Under the pieces are notes generated by a model that saw nothing but the letters and a program-made list of their open reading frames with translations, searched no databases and was not told the origin of the DNA. The translations under genes and the position numbers were made by a program. 64,000 nt of DNA, from NCBI GenBank assembly GCA_028277345.1, contig JANQGM010000005.1, forward strand, positions 124,001 to 188,000. The letters run 5' to 3'. Source of the stretch: Candidatus Bipolaricaulota bacterium (GTDB taxonomy: Bacteria > Bipolaricaulota > Bipolaricaulia > UBA7950 > UBA9294). Positions 43,207 to 52,248 of this stretch are shown here, piece by piece (the first letter of the stretch is position 1; every line of letters starts with the position of its first letter).

Positions 43207-44317
43207 TCCGCTCACTCCTCTCCTGAGCAACGATAAGCTCTAAGGCATCCACAAAGGGCTGGAGACGGGCGATCGACGCCTGAACCCCCATATTCCCAAT
43301 TCGGAAGGCCTTCCCCTTGTAGCTTCCCATTCCACCTGCAATCAATAGGTTGTGGTCTTCTCGCAATCGCGCCATGACAGTTTCCACGGAGAGTCCTTCA
43401 GGAGGCCGCAGAGCGATGACCGTTGGAGATGCACGGTTCTCTGGGAAAACCCCCTCGAAGCCCAAGGCCGCCGTCCGAGCCATCAACCACGCGGCCATTT
43501 CGCGATGGCGAAGCCATCGTGCGCTCAATCCCTCATCGAGCACGCGTTCCAGCCCCCTACGGAGCGCGCGCAACGCTGGAACGGCCATGGTGATGGGATA
43601 GGGGTGCCAATCCGCCCACTTGTCTGCGTATCGCTGCCAGGTTTGGAGACTCAGATACCAGCCACGCGTGGCGTACGCCTTCATGCGCGACCACGCCTGG
43701 GGGGCGACGGCAACCAATCCCAACCCCGGAGGTCCTTCCAAACATTTTTGGGACGCACTGACGCAAACATCGATGTTCATCCGGTCCATGGACAACTCAA
43801 CACCACCAAGCGAGGAAATGGCATCCACCAAAAACGTCACCCCACGTTCGCGGCAAAGCGCTCCGAGGGACTCAATGGGGTTGAGAAGCCCGCTTGACGA
43901 TTCGGAATGAACAACCATCACTGCCGTGATCGCAGGGTGCTTCGCAAGCGCGTCAAGCAATCGCGAATCGGTAATGGGTTCGTCAACCGACAGTTGCTCG
44001 ATCGCCGTTTCCGGGAAATGACTGGTCGCAATTTCGGCAAGGCGATCGCCGAAGAATCCATTCGCCAAGATAAGCAATCGATCCTTCGATCCGATACAGC
44101 TTGAAATGGCCGCATCCAATCCCGCGCTTCCACTTCCCGGAATGGCGAAAACAGGACCTGAGGTGTCAAAGACGTTCTTTAGCAAGCCGATGGTTTCCTG
44201 GTAGTACGCCGTCCAGGCTGCGCCATAATGAGGGACCACAGGGCGAACCATCTCTTGGAGTACCGTTGGATCCAGCGTCGTGGGACCTGGGATGAGCAAG
44301 TCATAGCCGTCTAACAT
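43199..44317 (-). CDS. Class V aminotransferase (serine/alanine-glyoxylate type)
   Basis: A 372-residue PLP enzyme related to alanine-glyoxylate and serine-glyoxylate aminotransferases. It begins LLIPGPTTLDPTVLQEMVRPVVPHYG, the signature opening of the family, and the cofactor lysine lies in VSASQKCLEGPPGLGLVAV. FLVDAISSLGGVEL supplies the Asp that pairs with the pyridine nitrogen. Transamination between an amino acid and glyoxylate, or 2-aminoethylphosphonate-type chemistry, would be usual. The start ATG 44317 overlaps the aldehyde oxidoreductase end by seven bases, and GAAGGAG precedes it. A link to a C1 or C2 intermediate is inferred. Confidence 0.87.
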   Translation of the reverse strand: MLDGYDLLIPGPTTLDPTVLQEMVRPVVPHYGAAWTAYYQETIGLLKNVFDTSGPVFAIPGSGSAGLDAAISSCIGSKDRLLILANGFFGDRLAEIATSHFPETAIEQLSVDEPITDSRLLDALAKHPAITAVMVVHSESSSGLLNPIESLGALCRERGVTFLVDAISSLGGVELSMDRMNIDVCVSASQKCLEGPPGLGLVAVAPQAWSRMKAYATRGWYLSLQTWQRYADKWADWHPYPITMAVPALRALRRGLERVLDEGLSARWLRHREMAAWLMARTAALGFEGVFPENRASPTVIALRPPEGLSVETVMARLREDHNLLIAGGMGSYKGKAFRIGNMGVQASIARLQPFVDALELIVAQERSERNV

Positions 44318-46224
44318 GGCGACTCCTTCGACGAAAATTCACCGAGTTCCAGGTCCTCAAGAACCGTAGAGCCCGGAATTCCCGTCTCCCGATCCCACCC
44401 ATGAAGGTCGTAGTACGCCTGCACCATCCCTTTCATCGTCGTCTCATCAAGAATCAGATTCTCATTCCCAGACATGTCGATGGTCTCATTCATGAGCCGC
44501 CATGGCGCGTACTGGGAAGGATCTTCCTTCCATCCCAGCACGAGGTTGATGAGCCGTTCCAAGGTGACGATTCGGCGTCCAGCACGCATGACGGTTTCCT
44601 CTGTCGTCTCAATGCCCGTCATGGCCTGAAACAGCCGTGCGCACCGTTCCGGGGACGCCCCATAGGCTGCCGTCGAGATGAATGCACAAAGCCCAAGCGC
44701 GTCAGAGACGGCATAGATATCCTCGTGCCAGCGGACGATCTCCGCTCGCTTTTCGGTTGTATCCGGACGAGCAAGCTCGGCGCTCCCGGTGATCTTCTCG
44801 ATGAGATCCTTCATCTCCGGCGTCATGCCGAACTCGGCAATACACTCGGTATGCAGATGGTCCGGTCCCCGGGGATTGACGGCAAACGCAAGCGCGTATC
44901 CCATCGTGCCGCGGGTTTCCACGCGGCTTTGCTCCAATCCACGCGTATGTACGGCCCATTTCCAGGACTCTCCACCGATACGCCTGGCCGCTTCGGCGAC
45001 ACCATCCGCAAGCACATCTCCGAGTCCCTCTCTCCGCGCAATCATGCCGGGCAGCACCGTGATCGCTTCCGCGCTACCGAAAGAGAGATCCAATCCCTCG
45101 TACATCTCCGGAGGAAGCACACCGCGCTCGGCGCACTCCATGGCCCATTGAATCACCCCACCCGCTGAGATGGTGTCGAGTCCGAGATCGTTACAGAGTT
45201 CATTGGAGCGCTGCACCGCGCCGATGGAGTCAACCGCTGGCCCTGAACCCAGTGCGCTTACGGTCTCGTATTCCGGTCCCGCCGAGTAGGCGCCTCGATA
45301 AGGACCCTCTTCGATGCGGATGAAGCGATGACACGAGTAGATGCAAGACGCACACCCGATCCGCCCCTTGAGCAGTTTCTTCTCATTCCAGTACTGGCTG
45401 GTCAGCTCTTCGATCGTTTCGATGCTTCCCCGCTGGAAGTTGTAGGAGGGCAGCGTATCCGTTTCATTCATCAGATCGACGGATGCCGCGGTTCCGTAGG
45501 TGTAATAGCTATCCGACATCGTGTCCTGATAGAGTGCGGCGCGCATCTCCGCTTGCACGTCTCGGAACAAGCTCACATCGTGTGGTGTCAGACCGCGTTT
45601 GGGACGCGACAGCGCGATGGCCTTGAGGTTCTTCGATCCCATGACCGCGCCGCCTCCGCCCCTCGCCGCGGCGTTGTACACCGAGGACATCACGGCAGCG
45701 ATTCGCACCAGATTCTTGCCGGCGGGGCCAATACAGGCGACATTGATGTCCTGACCGTGAATGGCTTCAAGCGCCGCCGTCGCCCCCCGTACGCCCTTGC
45801 CCCAGAACTCCCCAGCCGAGCGCAGCTCGATTCCATCGTCTCCGATCCACACGTACGTTGGCTCCTCAGCCCTTCCCGTGATTCGGATGTAATCCGCCCC
45901 ATGCAGCTTGCAGTACAAGCCGAAATGCCCCCCCACGTTGGCCTTGCAATATAACCTCGTCGCAGGACTTACGAACGTGACATTGGATCGGCCCGACATC
46001 GGCGTGTTGGTTCCCGTCATCGTTCCCATGGAGAAGATGAGAGGAGCATCCGGCGACAGCGGATCGATCGGCCCGGACAAGGATCTCGCGAGCAAGGCCG
46101 CGGCGATGCCACGTCCGCCAAGGTAGTTGCGTTCATCGTCCCTTGAGATGGCCTGCCATTCGATCGATTTCCGGCTCAAGTCGATATTCAAAACGCGCTG
46201 TTCAAGCGAGCGGTTCTCAATCAT
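44311..46224 (-). CDS. Tungsten-containing aldehyde:ferredoxin oxidoreductase
   Basis: A 637-residue enzyme of the AOR family, about the usual 600-640 residues. The N-domain YLGGRGIAAALLARSL is typical, and the tungstopterin-binding domain follows. The [4Fe-4S] cluster is bound by C291, C294 and C298 (GCASCIYSC) with C513 in LGLCAFIST, the family's CX2CX3C...C pattern. GHFGLYCKLHGADYIRITG is also conserved. It oxidises an aldehyde to an acid and reduces ferredoxin. A ferredoxin gene overlaps its start, and a MoaD-like gene lies further upstream. Here it could oxidise an aldehyde from an alcohol or methyl-group branch of the island; the substrate is not known. Confidence 0.92.
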   Translation of the reverse strand: MIENRSLEQRVLNIDLSRKSIEWQAISRDDERNYLGGRGIAAALLARSLSGPIDPLSPDAPLIFSMGTMTGTNTPMSGRSNVTFVSPATRLYCKANVGGHFGLYCKLHGADYIRITGRAEEPTYVWIGDDGIELRSAGEFWGKGVRGATAALEAIHGQDINVACIGPAGKNLVRIAAVMSSVYNAAARGGGGAVMGSKNLKAIALSRPKRGLTPHDVSLFRDVQAEMRAALYQDTMSDSYYTYGTAASVDLMNETDTLPSYNFQRGSIETIEELTSQYWNEKKLLKGRIGCASCIYSCHRFIRIEEGPYRGAYSAGPEYETVSALGSGPAVDSIGAVQRSNELCNDLGLDTISAGGVIQWAMECAERGVLPPEMYEGLDLSFGSAEAITVLPGMIARREGLGDVLADGVAEAARRIGGESWKWAVHTRGLEQSRVETRGTMGYALAFAVNPRGPDHLHTECIAEFGMTPEMKDLIEKITGSAELARPDTTEKRAEIVRWHEDIYAVSDALGLCAFISTAAYGASPERCARLFQAMTGIETTEETVMRAGRRIVTLERLINLVLGWKEDPSQYAPWRLMNETIDMSGNENLILDETTMKGMVQAYYDLHGWDRETGIPGSTVLEDLELGEFSSKESPC

Positions 46225-46643
46225 TCCGTCTCACCTGCCTCTCCATAGCGAATGGCGCCCGGCTTCTGGCAGGTGGCGACACAGGCAGGCTGTCCTCCGC
46301 ACAGGTCACAGATCACGGGCACGGAGCGTTCATCCACAAAATGGATGGCTCCATAAGGGCATGCGGTTTCGCACGCGCGGCAGCCAATGCAAGCGTCGAT
46401 GTCAATCCGGATCGCGCCCACTTCTGGGTCAACGGACAATGCATCCACGGGGCACACCGCCACACAGAACCGCTCCTCGCACTGAATACAAACGCGCGGC
46501 GTGAACTCCCCTTGTTCCTCATGGCGAACGATTTGGATGCACGACCAGTCAAGTGCGAATGTGTCATGATGGGCGAAGGCACAGGACAACACGCAGCTCT
46601 CGCAGCCGGTACATTGCTCCTGTCGGATCATCATCCGTTTCAT
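46221..46643 (-). CDS. Four-cluster ferredoxin-type electron-transfer subunit of the aldehyde oxidoreductase
   Basis: A 140-residue protein with four cysteine blocks. The first is C11-x2-C14-x2-C17-x3-C21, and later blocks read CIQCEERFCVAVC, CIGCRACETACPYGAI and CDLCGGQPACVATC. This layout is that of HycB/DmsB-type subunits carrying four [4Fe-4S] clusters, which take electrons from a molybdo- or tungstoenzyme. Its stop overlaps the oxidoreductase start by four bases, so the two are made together. ATG 46643 has AAGGGGG upstream; the frame open to 46700 has no ribosome site. Confidence 0.9.
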   Translation of the reverse strand: MKRMMIRQEQCTGCESCVLSCAFAHHDTFALDWSCIQIVRHEEQGEFTPRVCIQCEERFCVAVCPVDALSVDPEVGAIRIDIDACIGCRACETACPYGAIHFVDERSVPVICDLCGGQPACVATCQKPGAIRYGEAGETE

Positions 46644-46666
46644 ACATCCCCCTTTGAGAGCTCGAA

Positions 46667-47140
46667 CTACGCGTCCGGTGCCTCCATAATCCATACACAC
46701 TCCGGTTCATCGCGGAAGATTCGTTTCCCCCACGTGAATTGAATGTCCGGGTTGAATCCCTTGACAAACCCGTGATCTCCTTCGCAGAAGACCATGGCGA
46801 TGTCGTGGAAGAGATCGTCCGGCAAGTCATACATCTCCAACGTGCTCTTGATGACACAGGCCTGGTTGTGAAAAACAAGCCGCTTCCCGTCCCATTCCGT
46901 GTCATCGCCCATCGGATACAGGGACTCCCAAACGGCTTTGAGGGCGGCGAGGTCGTTTGCCCCGGCGTGCTCAGCCATCCGCTTTCCGAACCGCACGCCG
47001 GCGTCGTACATCGCCTTGGCGCAGATCTCGCGAGCCACGTCGCGCCCATACTTCTTCTCAAGAGCAACCCAGATCTCCAAGTAGACGGTCGCTTCCCATT
47101 GATAGCCCGTCGCGAGATGATCGGTAATGACGCTTCCCAT
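46667..47140 (-). CDS. L-2-amino-thiazoline-4-carboxylate hydrolase-like (PF14196) protein
   Basis: A 157-residue protein resembling the ATC hydrolase-like family: a helical start with ALEKKYGRDVAREICAKAMYDAGVRFGKRMAE, then KRLVFHNQACVIKSTLEMYDLPDDLFHDIAMVFCEGDHGFVKGFNPDIQFTW and C-terminal cysteines. The family includes a thiazoline ring-opening hydrolase, but most members are of unknown function, so the name gives only a fold. It lies between the alcohol dehydrogenase and the ferredoxin genes on the same strand. AGGAGG precedes ATG 47140. A link to sulfur-containing heterocycles would fit the DUF917 gene further on. Confidence 0.55.
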   Translation of the reverse strand: MGSVITDHLATGYQWEATVYLEIWVALEKKYGRDVAREICAKAMYDAGVRFGKRMAEHAGANDLAALKAVWESLYPMGDDTEWDGKRLVFHNQACVIKSTLEMYDLPDDLFHDIAMVFCEGDHGFVKGFNPDIQFTWGKRIFRDEPECVWIMEAPDA

Positions 47141-47148
47141 GCTTCCTC

Positions 47149-48261
47149 CTATTGATCGTGGAACATGACCGAGCGCAGACACCCGGTTCCCTTCTTATCG
47201 AATGCCGTTGTAATCGCATCTCGCCACTCGGACAGGGGATAGCGGTGGGTCACGACAAAGTCATGGCGCACCTTCCCGCTCTCCAAGAGATCGACCGCAA
47301 TTTCGTAATCGCGCTTCATTCCAGTCGTGGAGTAGCTATTCGACGAAAGAATGTGAACCTCGTTGAAGAGCATCGTCAGAAGATCGATGGGGCGTTCTCC
47401 GTCGAAGATGCCGGTCATGATGACGCGTCCGCCGAGGCGACACATCTTGACCGCTTGGTTCATCACGTCCGTACGTCCGCCAACCCCTTCATAGACTGCA
47501 TCGACACCTCGTCCGTTCGTCAACCGCTTCACGTCCTCGACCGGATCGACATCTCCCTGAAGCAGAATGACCTCATCCGCTCCCGCTTGATGCGCAGCGT
47601 CCGCTTGGAAGGGGTATTTGGCCGTGGCATAGACCTCGGTGACGCCCCAGGCCTTCAAACACTGAATGAGATCGATGCCAATGACGCCCGATCCCAAAAC
47701 AACGGCGGTGTCTCCCGGCTTTGAACCGCCGATGGCCAAGGCATGAACCCCGACGGCCAGCACATCAATCAATGCCGCATCTTCGAAACTCACACGATCT
47801 GGAATCTTGAACAGACGGCTCTCGTGCACAATCGAGTACTCGCCGTACCCACCGGGCAGCATTTCCACAATCGGGATTCCCACATGGGTGAGTCCCCGTT
47901 CGCAAATGTGGTACTGCCCTGCTGCACAGGGATCACAGATCGGGAAGCGCTCCAGTTCGAGGCACCCGTGAAGGGGTTCAACCGCAACGCGATCTCCCGG
48001 TTTGAGGCGCGTCACATCGGCGGGAACCTCGGCGACGATTCCCGCGTTCTCGTGTCCAAGCACAGCGGGTAGGTTCTTATCAGGGATGTATCCACGCGTT
48101 TGTCCGTCGAGATAATGCAAATCGGAACCGCAGATTCCGGCGGCTTGATTCTTCACAAGCACCCATCCGGGTCTCACCTGGGGGCGAGGGAATTCCTTCA
48201 GCTCAAGGCCGTTGGGCCATTGTCCTCCGTCCCACACGATCGCCTTCATCATCGCTGTCAC
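47149..48261 (-). CDS. Zinc-dependent medium-chain alcohol dehydrogenase
   Basis: A 370-residue MDR dehydrogenase. The catalytic zinc site begins at AAGICGSDLHYL and the structural zinc loop is CLELERFPICDPCAAGQYHICE with four cysteines. The nucleotide fold is GDTAVVLGSGVIGIDLIQ. Substrates of relatives include threonine, sorbitol and short alcohols. In this island it may make the aldehyde used by the oxidoreductase. The start is GTG 48261, five bases after AAAGGAGG, or the ATG at 48252. It lies next to the peptide-type importer genes and eight bases before the next gene. Confidence 0.88.
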   Translation of the reverse strand: MTAMMKAIVWDGGQWPNGLELKEFPRPQVRPGWVLVKNQAAGICGSDLHYLDGQTRGYIPDKNLPAVLGHENAGIVAEVPADVTRLKPGDRVAVEPLHGCLELERFPICDPCAAGQYHICERGLTHVGIPIVEMLPGGYGEYSIVHESRLFKIPDRVSFEDAALIDVLAVGVHALAIGGSKPGDTAVVLGSGVIGIDLIQCLKAWGVTEVYATAKYPFQADAAHQAGADEVILLQGDVDPVEDVKRLTNGRGVDAVYEGVGGRTDVMNQAVKMCRLGGRVIMTGIFDGERPIDLLTMLFNEVHILSSNSYSTTGMKRDYEIAVDLLESGKVRHDFVVTHRYPLSEWRDAITTAFDKKGTGCLRSVMFHDQ

Positions 48262-48272
48262 ACTATCCTCCT

Positions 48273-49262
48273 TTACTTCGGAACGTCGCGCGATTCCTGT
48301 GCGGAACGCGAGTAGAGATGACACCACGTCTGAACCTGTTCAACACGTCTTGCTTCCGGAGCCTCCTGCGCGCAAATCGTCATGGCATGCTGACACCTTG
48401 GATGGAATCGACACCCGGATGGCGGTGCCGTCGGGCTAGGAATCTCTCCCACCAGCGGAGGAACAAGATCTCTCTTGGTGGGATCGGGAATCAATACCGA
48501 GCCAATCAGCGCCTGGGAATAGGGGTGGTTGGGACCGTCCAACACATCGGCCGTCGGCCCCAACTCCACGGGGCGCCCCAGGTACATCACAAGCAACTGG
48601 TCACAGAGCTGGCGTACCACGGAGAGATCGTGCGTGATGAGAACATACGCCAGCCCAAGCTCCTCCCGCAGTTGCATCAAGAGCGCAATCACTTGAGCCT
48701 GAAGCGATAGGTCCAGCGCAGAGGTTGGCTCATCAAGGATGAGGATTTCCGGTTGAGGGGCAATCGCACGAGCAATGGCAATCCTCTGTTGCTGACCGCC
48801 GCTGAATTGATGCGGCAGCTTCCGGATATCCGACGGACGAATTCCGACAAGCTCGAACAGTGCCCGAACCGCCGCCGGGCGCTCCCGGCGAGGCATTCGG
48901 GCAAGGTGAAGCAACGGCTCAAGGAGGCTGCGCTCCGCCGAGAACCGTGGATTGAGGGATCCTCCCGGATCCTGAAAGACCATTTGAACATTCTTCAGCA
49001 AGGCGCGTTTCCCTCGACGCCGGTAAACGCTTCGTCCATGCACGTGCACATCACCGGCCGTCGGACGGTAGAGCGACATAATGCACCGCGCAAGCGTCGT
49101 CTTCCCCGACCCTGATTCTCCAACGACGCCTATCGACTCGTGAGGGTTGAGGTCAAAATCAATGCCATCCAATGCATGCACCGTCTTGGTCACAAGCGGG
49201 AGATCGCCCTTGACGGAGAAGTGCTTCACAAGCCCGCGAACGCGCAACAGAGGACTAGACAT
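48273..49262 (-). CDS. Peptide-type ABC importer ATP-binding protein, DppF/OppF side
   Basis: A 329-residue ATPase. Walker A is GESGSGKTTLARC, the signature is FSGGQQQRIAIARA and Walker B is ILILDEPTSALDLS. The C-terminal extension with HPYSQALIGSV and GCRFHPRCQHAM is the oligopeptide/dipeptide family Fe-S-like cysteine tail. ATG 49262 follows AAGGAG and overlaps the partner ATPase gene by eight bases; an upstream frame to 49571 reads into the neighbour. It pairs with the protein at 49255 to drive the importer encoded beside it. Confidence 0.93.
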   Translation of the reverse strand: MSSPLLRVRGLVKHFSVKGDLPLVTKTVHALDGIDFDLNPHESIGVVGESGSGKTTLARCIMSLYRPTAGDVHVHGRSVYRRRGKRALLKNVQMVFQDPGGSLNPRFSAERSLLEPLLHLARMPRRERPAAVRALFELVGIRPSDIRKLPHQFSGGQQQRIAIARAIAPQPEILILDEPTSALDLSLQAQVIALLMQLREELGLAYVLITHDLSVVRQLCDQLLVMYLGRPVELGPTADVLDGPNHPYSQALIGSVLIPDPTKRDLVPPLVGEIPSPTAPPSGCRFHPRCQHAMTICAQEAPEARRVEQVQTWCHLYSRSAQESRDVPK

Positions 49263-50238
49263 CGCGATCTCCTTGCTGGGCATACAAGTGGCAACACGCC
49301 CGTTGCCCTTGCTCAAAGACGACGAATTCCGGATTGACCGTTCGGCAAACGTCCATGACATGCTTGCACCGGGGATGGAACGGGCATCCGCTGGGAAGAT
49401 GAAGAGGCTCTGGGACGTTTCCTGGAATGGGATTGAGTTGATTCCGCACGTTAACTTGAGGGATCGATTCCAACAGCGCACACGTATAGGGATGCCGCGG
49501 CTGCGAGAACAGAACGTCGATCGGCGCCTCTTCCATGATTTGCCCGGCATACATGACCACCACACGGTCACAGAGATTGGCCACCACGCCGAGATCGTGC
49601 GTGATCAGCCACTGAGATGCGTCTGACGTTCCTCGCAAATTCCTGAGCAACGCGAGCAACTGCTTCTGTACAGTCACATCCAATCCCGTCGTCGGTTCAT
49701 CCAGAATCAACAGCGTCGGATCACACATCAGGGCCATCACAATCATGACCCGTTGGCACATTCCCCCCGAGAGCTGGTGGGGAAACCGCGTCATCACACG
49801 CTCGGCATCCGCAATGTTGACTTCCTTGAGGAGGTGAACGGCATGTTGCCACGCATCCTGCTTGCTCGCCTCGTTGCGATGCCGTCGATACACGCGGTCA
49901 ATCTGCTCTCCAATACGCAAAACCGGGTTGAGCGCTCGGCTGGGGTTCTGAAAACACATGGTCATACGCTCGCCACGCAAGGCGGCCCACTGTTTCTCGG
50001 GCAGGAAAAACAAGTCGACCTCACCCAACCGTGCGAACCCGCCCGTGATCGCGCCCGGGGGCTCCACGAGTCCCATCACGGCAGTCGCGGTGACGGATTT
50101 CCCAGATCCTGATTCGCCGACAATCCCCAGGGTTTCATTGGCTTGAATCTCGAATGAAATGCCGTTCACCGCCCGAACCACGCCAAAGTAGGTGAAGAAG
50201 GCAACGTGCAAATCGCGAACGCTCAAGACGGCAGGCAT
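49255..50238 (-). CDS. Peptide-type ABC importer ATP-binding protein, DppD/OppD side
   Basis: A 327-residue ATPase with Walker A GESGSGKSVTATAVM, signature LSGGMCQRVMIVMALMCDP and Walker B LILDEPTTGLDVTVQ. The signature carries Met-Cys in place of the usual Met-Arg, a small difference. The C-terminal oligopeptide extension (HPYTCALLESIPQVN, GCPFHPRCKHVM) is present. GAGGAGG precedes ATG 50238. It forms a heterodimer with the DppF-type partner. Confidence 0.93.
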   Translation of the reverse strand: MPAVLSVRDLHVAFFTYFGVVRAVNGISFEIQANETLGIVGESGSGKSVTATAVMGLVEPPGAITGGFARLGEVDLFFLPEKQWAALRGERMTMCFQNPSRALNPVLRIGEQIDRVYRRHRNEASKQDAWQHAVHLLKEVNIADAERVMTRFPHQLSGGMCQRVMIVMALMCDPTLLILDEPTTGLDVTVQKQLLALLRNLRGTSDASQWLITHDLGVVANLCDRVVVMYAGQIMEEAPIDVLFSQPRHPYTCALLESIPQVNVRNQLNPIPGNVPEPLHLPSGCPFHPRCKHVMDVCRTVNPEFVVFEQGQRACCHLYAQQGDRDV

Positions 50239-50239
50239 G

Positions 50240-51160
50240 CTACCTCCTCATCCTTGGATCAAGAATGTCTCGAAGCCCATCTGCCAGCAGATTGAATCCA
50301 AGGACCGAAATGAACAGGGCAAGTCCGGGGAACACGCTCACCCACCATTGGCCGCCAAGGAGGTTGTTCATTCCCTCGCTAATCATCATGCCCCATTCGG
50401 CCTGAGGCGGACGTACGCCCAGTCCAATGAAGCTCAATCCGGCCGCATCCAGCATCGCATAGCTAATGTTCAACGCTGCACTCACAACGATGGGCCCCAT
50501 GCTATTGGGGAGGAGATAAACGAAAAGCACCTTCCACGTCGGGACACTGCTGCTCTTGGCCGCATCGACGAAGGCGAGTTCCCGCAAACTCAAAACGCGG
50601 CTGCGAACCATGCGCGCAAACCCTGGAACCATGATGACGGTAATGACGATGATCAGGTTGCGCACGCCCGGTCCCATGGCAGCGGCAAGGCCCATTCCCA
50701 GAATGAAGGGTGGGAAGGATTGCATCACATCCATCACCCGCATCAGCAGGTTGTCCGGAATGCCGCCGAAATACCCGGCGACCACTCCGATGATGGATCC
50801 AAGGACGAACGCAAACCCAATGGAAGCCAAGGCCACCAAGAAATCGATGCGTGCCGCCGCCAGGACGCGTGAGAAGACATCACGTCCGTAGGAGTCGGTT
50901 CCGAAGAGGTGCGTCGCGCTGGGTCCTCTCATCCGCAATCGTGCGTTGGTGGCGTCCGGATCGAAGGGCGCAACCAGAGGGCCGAAAATGGCAACGAGCA
51001 GCATCATGACGACGAGGATGAGGCCCACAAGAGAGACTGGGTTCTGGCGGAAAACCACGAAGGAGAATCCGAACTTGCGCGAACAGATCGATCGCAATCG
51101 CTCGGACTGCTGTTCGCGGCGCTGACGCTCGGCTTCAGAAATAACCAGGGTTCTCTTCAT
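50240..51160 (-). CDS. Peptide-type ABC importer permease, DppC side
   Basis: A 306-residue permease with six membrane segments. After a cytoplasmic N-terminal tail the first segment (VSLVGLILVVMMLLVAIFGPLV) is followed by HLFGTDSYGRDVFSRVLAAARI, the mark of DppC/OppC proteins. The EAA-like loop is LRELAFVDAAKSSSVPTWKVLFVYLLPNSMGPIV. The ATG at 51160 lies one base after the DppB-type stop codon. It works with the DppB-type permease. Confidence 0.93.
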   Translation of the reverse strand: MKRTLVISEAERQRREQQSERLRSICSRKFGFSFVVFRQNPVSLVGLILVVMMLLVAIFGPLVAPFDPDATNARLRMRGPSATHLFGTDSYGRDVFSRVLAAARIDFLVALASIGFAFVLGSIIGVVAGYFGGIPDNLLMRVMDVMQSFPPFILGMGLAAAMGPGVRNLIIVITVIMVPGFARMVRSRVLSLRELAFVDAAKSSSVPTWKVLFVYLLPNSMGPIVVSAALNISYAMLDAAGLSFIGLGVRPPQAEWGMMISEGMNNLLGGQWWVSVFPGLALFISVLGFNLLADGLRDILDPRMRR

Positions 51161-51161
51161 G

Positions 51162-52175
51162 CTAGTACCGAATCCTTGGATCAAGAAGGGCGTACAGGAC
51201 ATCGACAATGAGATTGATGGTGATGTAAATGACGGCGACAAGCATGACGAACGCCTGAACCGGTGCGTAATCGACATTGAAGATGGCGTCGATGGAATAG
51301 CGTCCCATGCCCGGCCACGAGAAGATCTGCTCCACCAGAACTTCTCCGCCTAACGAATAGCCATATTGAAGACCGATCATGGTAATCACCGGCAGTAGAG
51401 CATTCCGAAGCGCATCCTTGAAGATGACGGTGCGTTTCGCCAAGCCACTGGCACGCGCTGTCCGAATGTAATCCTCGCGAAAAACTTCGAGCATGCTGGT
51501 TCGCGTGATTCGAACGATGGGGGACAACATCGCGAACACGAGCGTAATCAACGGCAGCGCCATCTGAGAAAGCGAGGATGCCAGTGCCGTTCCATTAAGC
51601 GTAAGGATGGAATCTAGGATGTACATTCCCGTGATATGCGTGGGCGGATCGATGCGAAAGCCGATGCGTCCAACCGGCGCAGGCGCCCACCCAAGAAGAT
51701 AGTAGAACACGAACATCAGCATGAGTCCGGACCAAAAAACGGGAATGGAAACGCCGCCAACCGAAAAAACGCGTACGGCATGATCCAGTTTCGACCCCTG
51801 CTTCACGGCCGCGAGCGCCCCTAACGGCACGCCAAGGAGTACGGCCACAAACATCGCCGTGGTGATAAGCTCCAGGGTGGCCGGGAACCGCCGCAGAAGC
51901 TCCGTCGTCACCGCCTCCCCGGTTCGCCACGATGTCCCAAAATCCCCTCGCAGGAGATCGCCGACATAGCGGACATATTGCTTCCAAATCGGTTGATCGA
52001 GCCCCATGTCGGCGGCAACGGCTGCAATATCTTCTTGGGATGCCAGTGGCCCCGCCGCCATGACAGCCGGGTTCCCGGGAAGCAGCCGCGCTGTTACAAA
52101 CGTAATCATCGATACACCGATGAGAATAGGAACCAGCTGAAGCAATCGCTTGACGATGTAGGCAATTAGTCTCAT
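51162..52175 (-). CDS. Peptide-type ABC importer permease, DppB side
   Basis: A 337-residue permease beginning MRLIAYIVKRLLQLVPILIGVSMITFV, the standard DppB/OppB N-terminus, with six membrane segments and the loop VFREDYIRTARASGLAKRTVIFKDALRNALLPVITMI. Transport of peptides, nickel, glycine betaine-like or modified amino acids is typical of this class; the binding protein decides. It follows that protein across a spacer with a strong hairpin. Confidence 0.93.
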   Translation of the reverse strand: MRLIAYIVKRLLQLVPILIGVSMITFVTARLLPGNPAVMAAGPLASQEDIAAVAADMGLDQPIWKQYVRYVGDLLRGDFGTSWRTGEAVTTELLRRFPATLELITTAMFVAVLLGVPLGALAAVKQGSKLDHAVRVFSVGGVSIPVFWSGLMLMFVFYYLLGWAPAPVGRIGFRIDPPTHITGMYILDSILTLNGTALASSLSQMALPLITLVFAMLSPIVRITRTSMLEVFREDYIRTARASGLAKRTVIFKDALRNALLPVITMIGLQYGYSLGGEVLVEQIFSWPGMGRYSIDAIFNVDYAPVQAFVMLVAVIYITINLIVDVLYALLDPRIRY

Positions 52176-52208
52176 AGTAAAGTCCTACCTCCGCTGTATG
52201 CAGAGGTC

Positions 52209-52234
52209 GGGGCCGCGGCGATGTCCGCGGCCCC
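52209..52234 (-). promoter_or_regulatory. GC-rich hairpin between binding-protein and permease genes
   Basis: GGGGCCGCGG and CCGCGGCCCC pair perfectly over ten bases around a six-base loop (CGATGT). The stem lies between the binding-protein stop and the permease start, as in the other importer operon at 27176. There is no T-run on the coding strand, so mRNA protection or partial attenuation is more likely than full termination. Confidence 0.65.
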
Positions 52235-52248
52235 TCGGTCTTACCTCC

